DNA from: Geomonas oryzae
GTDB lineage: Bacteria; Desulfobacterota; Desulfuromonadia; Geobacterales; Geobacteraceae
Direction of reading: 5' to 3'
Length of the DNA stretch: 64,000 nt
Assembly (NCBI RefSeq): GCF_004117875.1
Contig: NZ_RAHW01000002.1
Span: 744,001-808,000 of the forward strand
Shown here: positions 26,189-36,100 of the stretch, in pieces
Numbering within the stretch: the first letter of the stretch is position 1
Layout of the letters: each line of letters begins with the position of its first letter
Notes under the pieces: generated by a model
Told to the model about the DNA's origin: nothing
The model's input: only the letters and a program-made list of their open reading frames with translations
The model's database searches: none
Program-made: the position numbers and the translations under genes

Positions 26189-27808
26189 TCAGAGGATGTA
26201 GTCGGTGGAGAGGAAATGGGACTTCCTCTCCTTCACTATGCCGGTGATGATCTCACGGTTCGCGTCGGTTTCCCTGGCCGCCACAACGATGCGGATCGAG
26301 AAGACGCGCAGCGCGTCGGCGACGGACTGGGTCCCCTCGGCGGAGTTTTTCCGGCCGTTGAAAGGGAAGCTGTCCGGGCTTCTCTGGCACTTGCTGTTGA
26401 TGTTGATGCGGCAGACCTGGTTCACCAGCGCGTCGATCAGCTGGGCCAACTGGTCCTCGTTGCGGCCGAAGATGCTCGCCTGCTGGCCGTAGGGGGAGCT
26501 GACCACGTAGTCAATGGTCTCCTTCAGATCGTCGAAGACCACCACCGGGACCACCGGGCCGAACTGCTCCTCGTGATAGACGCGCATCTGCGGCGTCACC
26601 GGGTAAAGGAGCGCCGGGTAGAAGAAGGAGCCGCTCCTGGTCCCCCCGCAGTCGTTCACCACCTGCGCACCGTGCTTCTCCGCATCGCGCAAAAGCCCTT
26701 CCAGGTACTCCGGCTTTTCCGGCTCGGGTAGCGCGGTGATCGCCACCTTGTCCTGCCAGGGAACGCCGCATTTAAGCCGGCCGATCCCCTCCGCCATCCC
26801 CTTCAGGAATTCCTCCGCGATGCTGCGGTGCACGAAGATGATCTTCAGCGCGGTGCAGCGCTGTCCGTTGAAGCTGAGCGCTCCCGAGAGGCACTCCTCT
26901 ACCGCGAGTTCCAGGTCCGCGTCCGGAAGGACGATGGCCGGGTTCTTCGCGTCCAGCCCGAGCACGCAGCGCAACCGGTGCGGACGGGGATGACTCGCGC
27001 GCAGCGCATCGGCCACGCGGCTCGTGCCGATGAAGCCCAGGACGTCGACGCGGCCGGTCGCCATGAGCGGCGGAAGGATCTCCTCGCCGTCGCCGTACAC
27101 CGTGTTGACGACACCCGCGGGAAAGCAGTCGCGGAAGGCTTCAAGCAGCGGCTCGAAGATGAGGACACCGAAACGGGGAGGCTTCAGCACGATAGTGTTG
27201 CCCATCACGAGCGACGGGATGAGGGTGGTGAAGGTCTCGTAGAGCGGGAAGTTGTAGGGGCCCATGCAGAGGACGACCCCGAGGGGGGCGCGCCGGATCT
27301 GGCCGATGATCCCCTGCTGGATGACGAATCGGGACGAAACGCGGTCCAGTTCCTTCAGCGCGTCGATGGTGTCCTTCACGTAGGCGAGCGCGCGGTCGAA
27401 CTCGGCCTCCGCCTCCTTGATCGACTTGCCGATCTCCCACATCAGAAGCTTCACCACCTCGGTGCGCCGCTCCTTTACCGCTGCGGCGAAGCACTGCACG
27501 CACTTGATCCGCTCGCCGACCGACATGGTGGGCCAGGCACCCCGGCCGTTATCGTAGGCGGCCACCGCGACGTCGAGCGCTTCCAGTGCCGCGCCGACCG
27601 TCAGTGCCGGGGCCTCCCCTACCCGCTGCGGTTCAGGATGCTCTCCCGTTCGCACCTGCACCGGCGAAAGGACCTCCTGCATCGCCCCTTCCCAGCGGCG
27701 CAGCTCGCCGCCGATCAGGTAGAGTTCCTGGCGGATCGGGTTCTCGATACGGTACTGGGGGGGGATTTCCTGCGGCGACGGGGACAGTCCTGCGAGCTTC
27801 TTCTTCAC
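26189..27808 (-). CDS. GapN-like NADP-dependent aldehyde dehydrogenase
   Basis: A 539-residue aldehyde dehydrogenase. The catalytic cysteine is C318 in SFNGQRCTALK, the substrate/cofactor region is GPYNFPLYETFTT, and FIGTSRVAD forms the cofactor loop. The C-terminal INSKCQRSPDSFPFNGRKNSAEG is close to what I recall for non-phosphorylating glyceraldehyde-3-phosphate dehydrogenases. The canonical ELGGK motif reads LGLDAKN, so the usual general-base glutamate is replaced by G284; this may be normal for the subfamily. It is a single-gene unit. Specific substrate not certain. Confidence 0.85.
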   Translation of the reverse strand: MKKKLAGLSPSPQEIPPQYRIENPIRQELYLIGGELRRWEGAMQEVLSPVQVRTGEHPEPQRVGEAPALTVGAALEALDVAVAAYDNGRGAWPTMSVGERIKCVQCFAAAVKERRTEVVKLLMWEIGKSIKEAEAEFDRALAYVKDTIDALKELDRVSSRFVIQQGIIGQIRRAPLGVVLCMGPYNFPLYETFTTLIPSLVMGNTIVLKPPRFGVLIFEPLLEAFRDCFPAGVVNTVYGDGEEILPPLMATGRVDVLGFIGTSRVADALRASHPRPHRLRCVLGLDAKNPAIVLPDADLELAVEECLSGALSFNGQRCTALKIIFVHRSIAEEFLKGMAEGIGRLKCGVPWQDKVAITALPEPEKPEYLEGLLRDAEKHGAQVVNDCGGTRSGSFFYPALLYPVTPQMRVYHEEQFGPVVPVVVFDDLKETIDYVVSSPYGQQASIFGRNEDQLAQLIDALVNQVCRININSKCQRSPDSFPFNGRKNSAEGTQSVADALRVFSIRIVVAARETDANREIITGIVKERKSHFLSTDYIL

Positions 27809-27960
27809 GTTGCCTTCCTTCCGACAGAGGTTATTACGGGGTGGACGTCGCGCGCTCCCGGCGATGCATTGGAAGTCACGAGATCATCGAAAAGCTATAC
27901 GCCAACTGGGAGCGAGGGTCAACCTGTTAATGAGTCAAAGTCTTTCTGCTTCAGCGATAA

Positions 27961-27988
27961 TTGCGCATTAACAAAGCGCCGCTATACT
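27961..27988 (+). promoter_or_regulatory. Candidate promoter of the ferritin-like gene
   Basis: TTGCGC at 27961-27966, 16-base spacer, TATACT at 27983-27988, about 85 bases before the start codon. No Fur box was recognised. Confidence 0.5.
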
Positions 27989-28073
27989 CGTTTGAGCCTT
28001 GGCTATTGACGCAGCCTCTTCCTGGCGCTGACAGGATCAGGCTGGAAACTTCTTGCATAAAGGGAGAAACAAG

Positions 28074-28577
28074 ATGGGATCTAGGGGACGTGAAATTGTC
28101 GGCATGGATGTGGAAGAGCTCCTCACTCTGTTGAACCGCGCCTTCTGCGATGAGTGGTTCGCCTATTACCAGTACTGGCTTGGGGCAAAGGTGGTGAAGG
28201 GACCGATGAAGGATGCCGTCGGCGCCGAACTGCTGGTGCATGCGACCGAAGAACTGGCGCATGCCGACATGGTGGCCCTGCGCATCATCCAGTTGGGTGG
28301 GACGCCGGTAACGAAACCCGAAGAATGGTACAAGTTCAGCAACTGCGGCTACGATGCGCCGGACGACCCGTTCGTCAAGAAGATCCTGGAGCAGAACATA
28401 AAGGGAGAGCAGTGCGCCATCAGCGTGTACAAGAAGCTTCTCGACCTGACCCGCGAGAAGGATCCCGTCACCTACAACATGGTGCTCACCATATTGCAAC
28501 AGGAGGTCGAGCACGAGGAAGACCTGCAGTCGCTTCTGGAAGACTACGAGCTGATGATCGGCGCGCTGAAGGGATAG
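28074..28577 (+). CDS. Ferritin-like di-iron protein
   Basis: A 167-residue four-helix protein of the bacterioferritin/Dps-like superfamily. Candidate iron ligands appear in order: E in CDEWFAYYQYW, E..H in TEELAHADM, E in KGEQCAISVY, and E..H in QEVEHEEDL, matching the ExxH pairs of the ferritin core. It probably stores iron or detoxifies peroxide. GGGAG lies 7 bases before ATG 28074; an in-frame TTG at 28053 is less likely. It is a single-gene unit with its own terminator. Confidence 0.88.
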   Translation: MGSRGREIVGMDVEELLTLLNRAFCDEWFAYYQYWLGAKVVKGPMKDAVGAELLVHATEELAHADMVALRIIQLGGTPVTKPEEWYKFSNCGYDAPDDPFVKKILEQNIKGEQCAISVYKKLLDLTREKDPVTYNMVLTILQQEVEHEEDLQSLLEDYELMIGALKG

Positions 28578-28601
28578 GCGGCCTCAACCACTCCGTGGAA
28601 C

Positions 28602-28634
28602 AAGAAAGCCCCTTCCGGATGGAGGGGGCTTTCT
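28602..28634. terminator. Terminator after the ferritin-like gene
   Basis: Stem AGAAAGCCCC pairs with GGGGGCTTTCT around TTCCGGATGGA. The following T content is modest. It lies between the convergent ferritin-like and DUF2442 genes and may serve both. Confidence 0.75.
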
Positions 28635-28644
28635 ATGTTTAATC

Positions 28645-29088
28645 TCATGCCGCATTGCGGTGTTTGATCGTCTCCCACCCGATGCAGGCAAGCCAGATGT
28701 TCCGTGGAATCGGCTTGCTGCCCGTCCTATAGTGGGTGATCATCCTGCGGGTCATGCCTAGGGCGTCCGCAGCGGTAGTTAAGGAAAGTCCATTGCGATT
28801 CATCCAGTCATTAAACTCTGCGGGAGAGGGTTCACCTGCCTGCGCCTTGCAGCGACTATATAACTGGTCGGCTCCCAACTCGACATCGTCCCCCCAATCG
28901 ATACTGTGCCCATACCAGCCGACCTGCGCCTTTGCAAAGACTTCCGGATCACGAATAGGCAGCAGTAGGGCAAAACGGGTCATCCAGTCTCCTATGTCTG
29001 CTTGCATTGTCTCACCAGTTGTCCATCGGATGATAAGACTGGCGGGTACTACAGCAGTCACTTCTTCAATACGTGGCGGTTTGTTCAT
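28645..29088 (-). CDS. DUF2442-like protein with C-terminal helix-turn-helix
   Basis: A 147-residue protein. The N-terminal 80 residues (MNKPPRIEEVTAVVPASLII, then DWMTRFALLLPIRDPEVFAKA) resemble DUF2442, the usual partner of DUF4160 in small two-gene loci often listed as toxin-antitoxin-like. Residues about 95-145 add a Xre-like helix-turn-helix (GLSLTTAADALGMTRRMITHYRTG). ATG 29088 overlaps the stop of the upstream DUF4160 frame as ATGA, which decides the start. Base composition is lower in GC than the flanks, which suggests transfer. With its partner broken, this may be a surviving DNA-binding half. Confidence 0.75.
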   Translation of the reverse strand: MNKPPRIEEVTAVVPASLIIRWTTGETMQADIGDWMTRFALLLPIRDPEVFAKAQVGWYGHSIDWGDDVELGADQLYSRCKAQAGEPSPAEFNDWMNRNGLSLTTAADALGMTRRMITHYRTGSKPIPRNIWLACIGWETIKHRNAA

Positions 29089-29308
29089 CGGGTTATTTCC
29101 TCCCATTTCGCAAGCAACAAAGCCTTATTCTCGGCAGCCCACTTCATTGCCTCAGCCAGCTTCTTCGACGGATTGATATCCCCAACAGCATTTCGATTGC
29201 TATAGAGCAACGGTCGCCATCCACAAATTCCAAATGAAAATGAGGGATGCCGTGTTCGTTCGGGTAAATGGTCAACCGGCTCGTACTGAATCGGATTATC
29301 GTGGGCAT
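29085..29308 (-). pseudogene. DUF4160 gene broken by a frameshift
   Basis: From the ATG at 29308 the frame gives a DUF4160-like start (MPTIIRFSTSRLTIYPNEHG, then IPHFHLEF) but stops after 54 codons. In the neighbouring frame the rest of the domain continues from about 29175 (VGDINPSKKLAEAMKWAAEN, then KALLLAKWEEITR) and ends at TGA 29085-29087, which overlaps the DUF2442 start. The two parts together make one domain of the expected 70-75 residues, so a one-base or small deletion near 29175-29180 is the simplest reading. Programmed frameshifting or a sequencing error is possible. Confidence 0.7.
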
Positions 29309-29488
29309 GGCGTCAAGAATAGCGAAACTATTTCACCAGGTCAAGTTCAGCCTGCTACTCTGAAATGGCCACATCGGACATAACTGCCGTCCATTCCCTT
29401 ACCTGCACCGATATTGGCAGTATCTGCCGGTTCGTTGTCATTGAACCAGGCGGGCGGTTGTGCAATTATCTGCGCCATGGAGAGGACC

Positions 29489-30484
29489 ATGAAAAAGAGA
29501 GAGATAAAGGATGCGGCGCGCACCGTGGCGGTGGCGGCCTACGAGGGGGCGGAACTGCTCGACGTGACCGGACCGATCGAGGTGTTCAACATGCTGAACC
29601 GCTGTCTTTCGGAAACGGCACCGGAAAAGCCGGGGTACCGGATCGTGCTGCTCGCCGAAAAGAGCGGTCCCTTCACCACCTGCCCCGGGGTGCGCATCGT
29701 GGCGGACCACGCCTGGGATGAGTTTCCCGAGACGGCGGACACCGTCCTTGTTCCCGGAAGCCCGGACGCGGCGCTGGAGGTGGCGCTCAAGAACCGGCGG
29801 CTGGTCGAATGGCTCGCGCAGGTCGGCCCGCGCACCCGACGCCTCGTCTCGGTCTGCACCGGCGCCTTCCTGCTCGCCGAGGCCGGACTTCTGAACGGCC
29901 GCCGCGCGACGACGCACTGGCTCGACCTGGAGCGGCTGCGCCGCGAGTACCCGGAGGTGGAGGTGGAGAACGACGCCATCTACACCCGCGACGGTTCGGT
30001 GGCCACTTCGGCCGGGGTGACTGCGGGGATGGATCTGGCGCTCGCGCTCGTCGAGGAGGATTTCGGCAGGAAGATGGCGCTCGCCGTGGCAAGACGCCTG
30101 GTGATGTTCCTGAAGAGACCTGGGGGGCAGGCCCAGTTCAGCACGCAACTGAGGGCGCAGATGGTCGAGGGAGGGCAGCTCGCGCCTCTTCTGTCGTGGC
30201 TTAAGGAAAACCGGTGCGGCCGGGTCACCGTCGAGGAGCTGGCGGACCGGGTGGCGATGAGCCCGAGGAACTTCGCCAGGGTCTTCGTCCGCGAGACCGG
30301 CACGACACCGGCCAAATACCTGGACCAGTTGAAGCTGGAGCGCTCCATAGCCCTCTTGGAGGAGACCACGCTGCCGCTCGAGCGTGTGGCGCGTGACAGC
30401 GGTTTCACCGGCGCCGAACAGATGCGGCGCGCCTTCATCCGCGAGGTCGGCGTCACCCCCGTCGCCTACCGGACGCGGTTTTAA
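29489..30484 (+). CDS. GlxA-type AraC-family transcription regulator
   Basis: A 331-residue regulator. Residues about 10-185 form a DJ-1/PfpI amidase-like domain (VAVAAYEGAELLDVTGPIEV, VSVCTGAFLLAEAGLL with the nucleophile-elbow cysteine, RATTHW). Two AraC helix-turn-helix motifs occupy about 225-325 (VTVEELADRVAMSPRNFARVF, LERVARDSGFTGAEQMRRAF). GGAG lies 6 bases before ATG 29489; ATG 29477 is an alternative. A DUF2917 gene follows 14 bases downstream, probably in one transcript. The target genes and effector are unknown. Confidence 0.93.
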   Translation: MKKREIKDAARTVAVAAYEGAELLDVTGPIEVFNMLNRCLSETAPEKPGYRIVLLAEKSGPFTTCPGVRIVADHAWDEFPETADTVLVPGSPDAALEVALKNRRLVEWLAQVGPRTRRLVSVCTGAFLLAEAGLLNGRRATTHWLDLERLRREYPEVEVENDAIYTRDGSVATSAGVTAGMDLALALVEEDFGRKMALAVARRLVMFLKRPGGQAQFSTQLRAQMVEGGQLAPLLSWLKENRCGRVTVEELADRVAMSPRNFARVFVRETGTTPAKYLDQLKLERSIALLEETTLPLERVARDSGFTGAEQMRRAFIREVGVTPVAYRTRF

Positions 30485-30498
30485 AAGAGGAGGTTGTC

Positions 30499-30768
30499 AT
30501 GCGCTGCGAGTTGCAAAAAGGAGAGCTGCTCACCCTGCAGCCAGGCGACGCGATCGCGTCGATCACCCTTACCGCCGGGGAACTCTGGCTCACGAGAACC
30601 GACGACACACGCGATTACTGCCTGTCGGCGGGGGCTCGTATCGAGGTACGCAACGGCGAGACGCTCTTTCTGGAAGCGCTCGCCCCTTGCGCCGTCATCA
30701 TCCAGAGCCTCCACTCCCGCGGTGCGCTCCGCGTCGTCACACCCTGCCCGATCTTCCGCCCCGCCTGA
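30499..30768 (+). CDS. DUF2917 family protein
   Basis: An 89-residue cupin-like small protein. It has the usual order for DUF2917: LLTLQPGDAIASITLTAGELWLTRTDD, then a glycine turn and a hydrophobic second half (CAVIIQSLHSRG). AGGAGG precedes the ATG. It is placed directly after the GlxA-type regulator, with which DUF2917 proteins are often linked in my memory of such loci. Function unknown. Confidence 0.8.
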   Translation: MRCELQKGELLTLQPGDAIASITLTAGELWLTRTDDTRDYCLSAGARIEVRNGETLFLEALAPCAVIIQSLHSRGALRVVTPCPIFRPA

Positions 30769-30784
30769 CCGCAAGCCGCCGACG

Positions 30785-31225
30785 CTACCCTTTCACGGCG
30801 GGAGGAAGCGGCCAACTGATGATGACCACGCCGAGCACGCAGGTGGCGATGCCGACGAGCCTCAGCCAGTGCATCTCCCCACCGAGGAACCACCAGGAAA
30901 GAAGCAGCACCAGGGCGGACTGGCAGCCGATGATGGCGAGGGCGTATCCGGCGTTCGCGCTCGACGCGGTGGCGAGAAACATCGCCCAGTTCCCGAGCAC
31001 GCTGCAGGCGCCAGCGGCAACCAACATTGGAACGGCGGGCTTCCACGCATCCCACATCCCCCAATCTCCCGCCGACCAGACGGCGAACGATACCGTCAGC
31101 ACCAGCGAGAGCACCAGCATGGCGAAGGGTACGGAAACGCCACGTTTCACGGCCGCGGTCATGAACATCACCATGAGCGCGAAACTGACCAGCGCGGTGA
31201 GCGCCTGGGTTACGTAGTTCCACAT
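30785..31225 (-). CDS. Half-size EamA-like membrane protein
   Basis: A 146-residue membrane protein with five hydrophobic segments, matching one repeat of the ten-span EamA/DMT transporter family (VLSLVLTVSFAVWSAGDWGMW, WWFLGGEMHWLRLVGIATCVLGVVII). Short members are thought to act as dimers, like SMR proteins. It is convergent with the DUF2917 gene and 19 bases after the hybrid kinase gene on the same strand. Substrate unknown. Confidence 0.8.
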   Translation of the reverse strand: MWNYVTQALTALVSFALMVMFMTAAVKRGVSVPFAMLVLSLVLTVSFAVWSAGDWGMWDAWKPAVPMLVAAGACSVLGNWAMFLATASSANAGYALAIIGCQSALVLLLSWWFLGGEMHWLRLVGIATCVLGVVIISWPLPPAVKG

Positions 31226-31244
31226 GCCTGACTGACCTCCTTTT

Positions 31245-32987
31245 TCACAGCAGAGACCGGGTATCCAGCACCTGCCTTATCGTATGACCGAGCACCTTCA
31301 TGGTGTAGGGTTTCATGAGGCAGGCCCGGATGCCAACCTCGCGGTCCGCCTCCTCGAAGGTCTCCTTGAACCCGGTGCAAAGGATGATGGGGATGCCCGG
31401 CCGCAGGGCGGTGATCTCGCGGGCGAGCGCTTTCCCGGAAAGTCCCGGCATGGTGAGATCGGTGATCACCAGGTCGAAAGCGGCGGGATTGCTTCGGAAG
31501 AGGTCCAGGGCTGCCATGCCGCTGAGGGCGGTGACCACGCTGTAACCCAGGTTCTCCAGTATTCCCCTGCCAAGGACGGTGAGGGATTCCTCGTCATCCA
31601 CGAACAGGATGCGCTCACGCCCCTGGAGCATCTGCTCCGGCACGTCCTCCTCCCGCACGATCTCGTCCACCACCACGGGGAGTAGGATCTCGAAACAGGT
31701 CCCTGCCCCGACCTCACTGTGCACGGAGATGGCGCCGCCGTGGTTCTTGACGATCCCCTGCACCACGGCGAGTCCTAGCCCGGTCCCCTGCCCCGCCGGT
31801 TTGGTCGTGAAGTACGGGTCGAAGATGCGCTCCAGGATCCGGCTTTCGATGCCGGGGCCGGTGTCGCGCACCGACAGCCTCAGGTGGTCAACGGGGTCGA
31901 GAAAAGGAAATGGGAGGAGCAACGGCGAATCGGCAGGGACCGATTCCAGGGAAACGGTCAGAAGCCCCCCCTGAGGGAGCATGGCGTGGTAGGCGTTGGT
32001 GCAGAGGTTCATCAGCACCTGGTGCAACTGCGTAGCGTCGGCGCGCACCTTGTCGGCTTCGGGGGGGACCGAAACCTCCTTGCGGATGGCGATCGAGGCT
32101 GGAAGCGAGGAACGGAGCAGCTTCAGGGCGTCGTCCATCACCGTCAGCATATGCACCGGTTTTCGTTCCTGTTCGGTGCGCCTGCTGAAGCTCAGTATCT
32201 GCCGCACCAGGTCCGCCGCGCGCTGGGCCGCCGTGAAGACCTGTTCCATCTCCGGACGCCCCGCCCCGTCCTGCGGCAGCTTGTGCAGCACCATGTCGGT
32301 GAAGCCCAGAATAGAGGTGAGGATGTTGTTGAAATCGTGGGCGATACCTGCGGCCAGCGTCCCGATCGCCTCCATCTTCTGGGCCTGCCTGAGCTCCTTT
32401 TCCGTCCTTCTCAGTTCCGCGGTCCGCTCCTCGACCCGCTGTTCCAGGAGTTCGTTCGCCTCGAGGACGGCGCGCGCCGCCACCTCGGCCCGTTCCTTGG
32501 CCACGACCAGTTCGGCGGTCCGCTCCCGAACCACTTCCTCCAGGTGGTCGCGGTACCTGATCATCTCGGCCTCGGCGACCTTCTGCTCGGTGATGTCGGT
32601 GCCGCTGCCGATCCAGCGCACGATCCGTCCGGACTCGTCGCGCTGTGCCACGGCCCGCGAGAGCACCCAGCGGTACTCGCCGTCGAACCTGCGGTTTCTG
32701 TGCAGGCAGCTGTAGGGCTCGCCGGTTTCCAGCGAGTGTTTCCACTTCTCGGCGGTCATGACGACGTCGTCGGGATGGATGATGCTGCGCCACGGCTCCG
32801 GGTCCGGCTCGCCGGGGACCAGCCCGTTGAACTCGTACCAGCGCAGGTTCGCGAAGTCCTGCGCCCCGTCGGGCGTGGCGGTCCATACGATCTGCGGAAT
32901 GGCGTCGATGATGAAGCGGTAGAGTGCGGTTTCTTCGCTTTCCCTTGGCTTGTCGATCACTCGGCCCTCTATAAGGTCACATCGCAT
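31245..32987 (-). CDS. PAS hybrid histidine kinase with C-terminal receiver
   Basis: A 580-residue cytoplasmic protein. PAS/PAC of the PAS_3 type at about 20-137 (RWYEFNGLVPGEP, YRWVLSRAVAQRDESG), coiled coil at about 138-200, HisKA with H217 in [16 protein letters not shown], HATPase ([32 protein letters not shown]), and a receiver at 458-580 with phospho-acceptor D510 and the lysine in LMKPY. The fused receiver suggests an intramolecular switch or phosphorelay. No separate regulator is adjacent; another hybrid kinase lies upstream on the same strand. Confidence 0.93.
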   Translation of the reverse strand: MRCDLIEGRVIDKPRESEETALYRFIIDAIPQIVWTATPDGAQDFANLRWYEFNGLVPGEPDPEPWRSIIHPDDVVMTAEKWKHSLETGEPYSCLHRNRRFDGEYRWVLSRAVAQRDESGRIVRWIGSGTDITEQKVAEAEMIRYRDHLEEVVRERTAELVVAKERAEVAARAVLEANELLEQRVEERTAELRRTEKELRQAQKMEAIGTLAAGIAHDFNNILTSILGFTDMVLHKLPQDGAGRPEMEQVFTAAQRAADLVRQILSFSRRTEQERKPVHMLTVMDDALKLLRSSLPASIAIRKEVSVPPEADKVRADATQLHQVLMNLCTNAYHAMLPQGGLLTVSLESVPADSPLLLPFPFLDPVDHLRLSVRDTGPGIESRILERIFDPYFTTKPAGQGTGLGLAVVQGIVKNHGGAISVHSEVGAGTCFEILLPVVVDEIVREEDVPEQMLQGRERILFVDDEESLTVLGRGILENLGYSVVTALSGMAALDLFRSNPAAFDLVITDLTMPGLSGKALAREITALRPGIPIILCTGFKETFEEADREVGIRACLMKPYTMKVLGHTIRQVLDTRSLL

Positions 32988-33120
32988 TGTAGTGACACCA
33001 TTGCGCGTAGCAATGTCGTCAAATAAGCTTGTAATACTTTAGGGAATACGTATGTAGGAAAAATATACAGATCTATGCTAACAGTTCAAGAAAATCTTAT
33101 GACAGTAAAATCCGCCATTA

Positions 33121-36100
33121 CTACTGTGCATCGAGCACCTCGCGCACCTTACGCAACAACTGCTCTCCGCTGAAAGGCTTGGATAGGAGCGCGGTGCCGT
33201 GATCCAGGATGCCGCGATGGGCAATGATTTCCTCCCCGTATCCCGACATGAACAGGGTCTTCACGCCGGGCCTGACCTTCAGCACCTGTTCCTGCAACTC
33301 CTTGCCGTTCAGCATCGGCATGACCACATCGGTCAGAAGGAGGTGGATCTCGCCTTGGTAACTTTCGCAGGTGGCGAGGGCATCAGCCCCGCTACGGGCC
33401 GGAAGGACCTGGTACCCCGCCTCCTCGAGCATAACTCGGGTGAGGTTCAAGACCTGTTCCTCGTCCTCGACGACGAGCACCGTTTCGGTGCCGGCGGCTT
33501 GCGTCTGGTTCCTGTTTTCATGAGTCGTTACCGCCTCCTCGGCTGTGCGCGGGAAATAGATGCGGAACGTGGTGCCTGCGCCGGGGGCGCTCTCCACCTG
33601 GATCGCGCCGGCATTTTGCCGCACGATGCCGTACACCGTTGAAAGTCCGAGCCCGGTCCCCTTCCCTTCCTTCTTCGTGGTGAAGAACGGCTCGAAGATC
33701 CGCTCCCTGGTCTGCGGGTCCATCCCGGTGCCGGTGTCGCTGAATGCAAGCAGAACGTACTCGCCCGGGGTGAGTTGCAGATGCATGCTCTCGCCCGGAT
33801 CAAGGGTGACGTTTGCGGTGGCTATGGTCACCCTTCCCACCCCCTGCACGGCGTCCCGCGCGTTCACCGCCAGGTTGGTGAGGATCTGGTGCACCTGGGA
33901 CGGGTCGATCCTGATGTTCCACAAATCAGCCGCTGCCTGGAAATTTACTTCCAGGTCTTCCCCGATGAGCCGTGAGAGCATCTTGCGCTGGTCCGAGATC
34001 ACCTCGTTCAGATCCACCACCTTAGGCGCCGCGGCCTGCTTGCGCGAGAAGGCGAGGAGCTGCCTGGTAAGTTCGGCCGAGCGTTCTCCCGCCTTTCTGA
34101 CCTGCTCCAGATTCCCGTACTGGGGATCCTCCGGATCGAGACGCGCCATGGCAAGCTGGGTGAAACCGACGATCACGCTCAGCATGTTGTTGAAATCGTG
34201 GGCGATGCCCCCGGCAAGCTGGCCGATCGCCTCCATCTTCTGCGCCTGGCGCAGCTCCGCTTCGAAACGGTCGCGCTCGTCCTGCATGCGGACCCTCTCC
34301 CGCCCCTGTTCGATGTTATGGATGGCGAAGGCGACGTCTCCGGCAAGCCCCGCGAAAAGCTCGGTCTCCTCGCTGTCGCCCCCCTCGTGGCCGTTCAGGG
34401 AGACCACCATCAGCCCGTGCAGGTCCTGTTCGTAGCGCAGGACGATGCACATGGTCCTTTGCTCCCTAAGCCCCTTGGAAAGAGGACAATCGACACAGAT
34501 GTGCCCCCCCTCCGTGATGCTGAACACCCCGGTCCGGCCGATCTCCTTGCGGCAGCATGACGGGATGCCGTCCCGCTCCAGCATTTCGGCCACCCCCGGG
34601 AAGGGGTCGCCCGCGCCGGACTGCGCCACATGGAGAACGCCTCCTGCCCGGTCGGTGAGCACGATGAGGGCGCTGCCGTAACCGCGGTGCTCGACGAGAA
34701 GCTGACACACCCCCTCGGTCAGACGCAGCGGGTCCCGCTCCCTCACGATGAGCTGGTCCACCGTGCGCACTGCGCGCAGCACCCGGTTCAGGTGCTCGAT
34801 GCGCGCCTCCACCAGTTTGCGCTCGGTTATGTCGGTGGCGACGCCGTCCCAAACGACGATTCCGTCAGAACGCTTCCTCGGGCGGGAACGCATCTGCAGC
34901 CAGCGCCACTCCCCGTCGGCGCGCCGCATGCGCAACTCCATCTTGAAATCCGACAGTGATGCGCCGCTTAACTGCTCCTGTTCGGCAAGTTCGGGCAGCT
35001 GTTCGGGGTCGATCTGACCGTGCAGCACCCAGGGGTCCGCGAGCGCCGCCTCCCTGGTGACGCCGTGCACCCGTTCCACTCCGGCGCTCAGGTGGACGAA
35101 GCGGACCTTGCCGTCCGGTTCGTGGTGGTACTGGTACACGTAGCTTTCCGGCAGGTTGTCTCCTAAAAGGCGCAGACGTTCCTCGCTTTCACGCAAGGTC
35201 GCCTCGGCCTTCTCCCTGGCGGATGCCGCCGAGAGAAGCATCCCCCTCACCTCCTCGACCTCCGCGATGGGGGAACCAGCGTCCGCGCTTCCCGGCGTCT
35301 GCGCCAGCGCCTCCACCGACCGCGCGAGACGGCGACCGGCTAACATCGCACCGGTCAGGCTCACCAAGGTGGCGGCGGCGATGGCGGCGAACATGGCGAG
35401 CACGGCGCCGCGCATGGGAGCGCCGTAGGTCTTTTCAGGGACCTCGACCACGACGGACCAAGGGGCTAGGGTAGCTCCGGCCCTGAAACGCCCATGCCCG
35501 CTCTGCGACACCTTTTGCGGCTGCCCCTTTGGCGCCCGTCTGGCGATGACGGCGTTGCTGCCGTCCACTACGGAAACCGCCCAGTCCGCAGGGATGACCA
35601 GTTCGTCGAGGCGGTGCTGGAATTTGCTCGCTTCGGTGAGGCAGAGAAGGACCTCCGTGGTGCGCCCGTTGCGGACCACGGGGACGGCGATGGACACAAG
35701 CGGCGTCCTGGCGACAGGGCCGAAAAAGAGGTCGCTTACCGCGGGCCTGCCCGTAGCCATGACGGCGCCAAAAGAGGAACGCCCCCGCACCACGGGGAGA
35801 TGGGGCAGCGGGGCTCCGAGAGGAACCCGCGTATTGAGGATCATCTGTTTTTGTAGGTCGGATAACAGGACGTGACTGTCGAAGGTGCGGTGGAAAAGCT
35901 GCGCCTCCTGGTACAGCTCGCCAAGGCGGGCGGGGTCGCCGACCGAGGACGAAGCGGCCAGCACTTGCAGCCCGGACACCAACGATTCAACCTGGCGGTC
36001 GAGAGCGATGGCAACGTTGCGGGTGAGGGTTTTAGCCTGGAGTTCGTACTGTCTTTTGAGGGTTCGGACGTTGTCGGCAGCAAGATAGGCGGCGAGCAGC

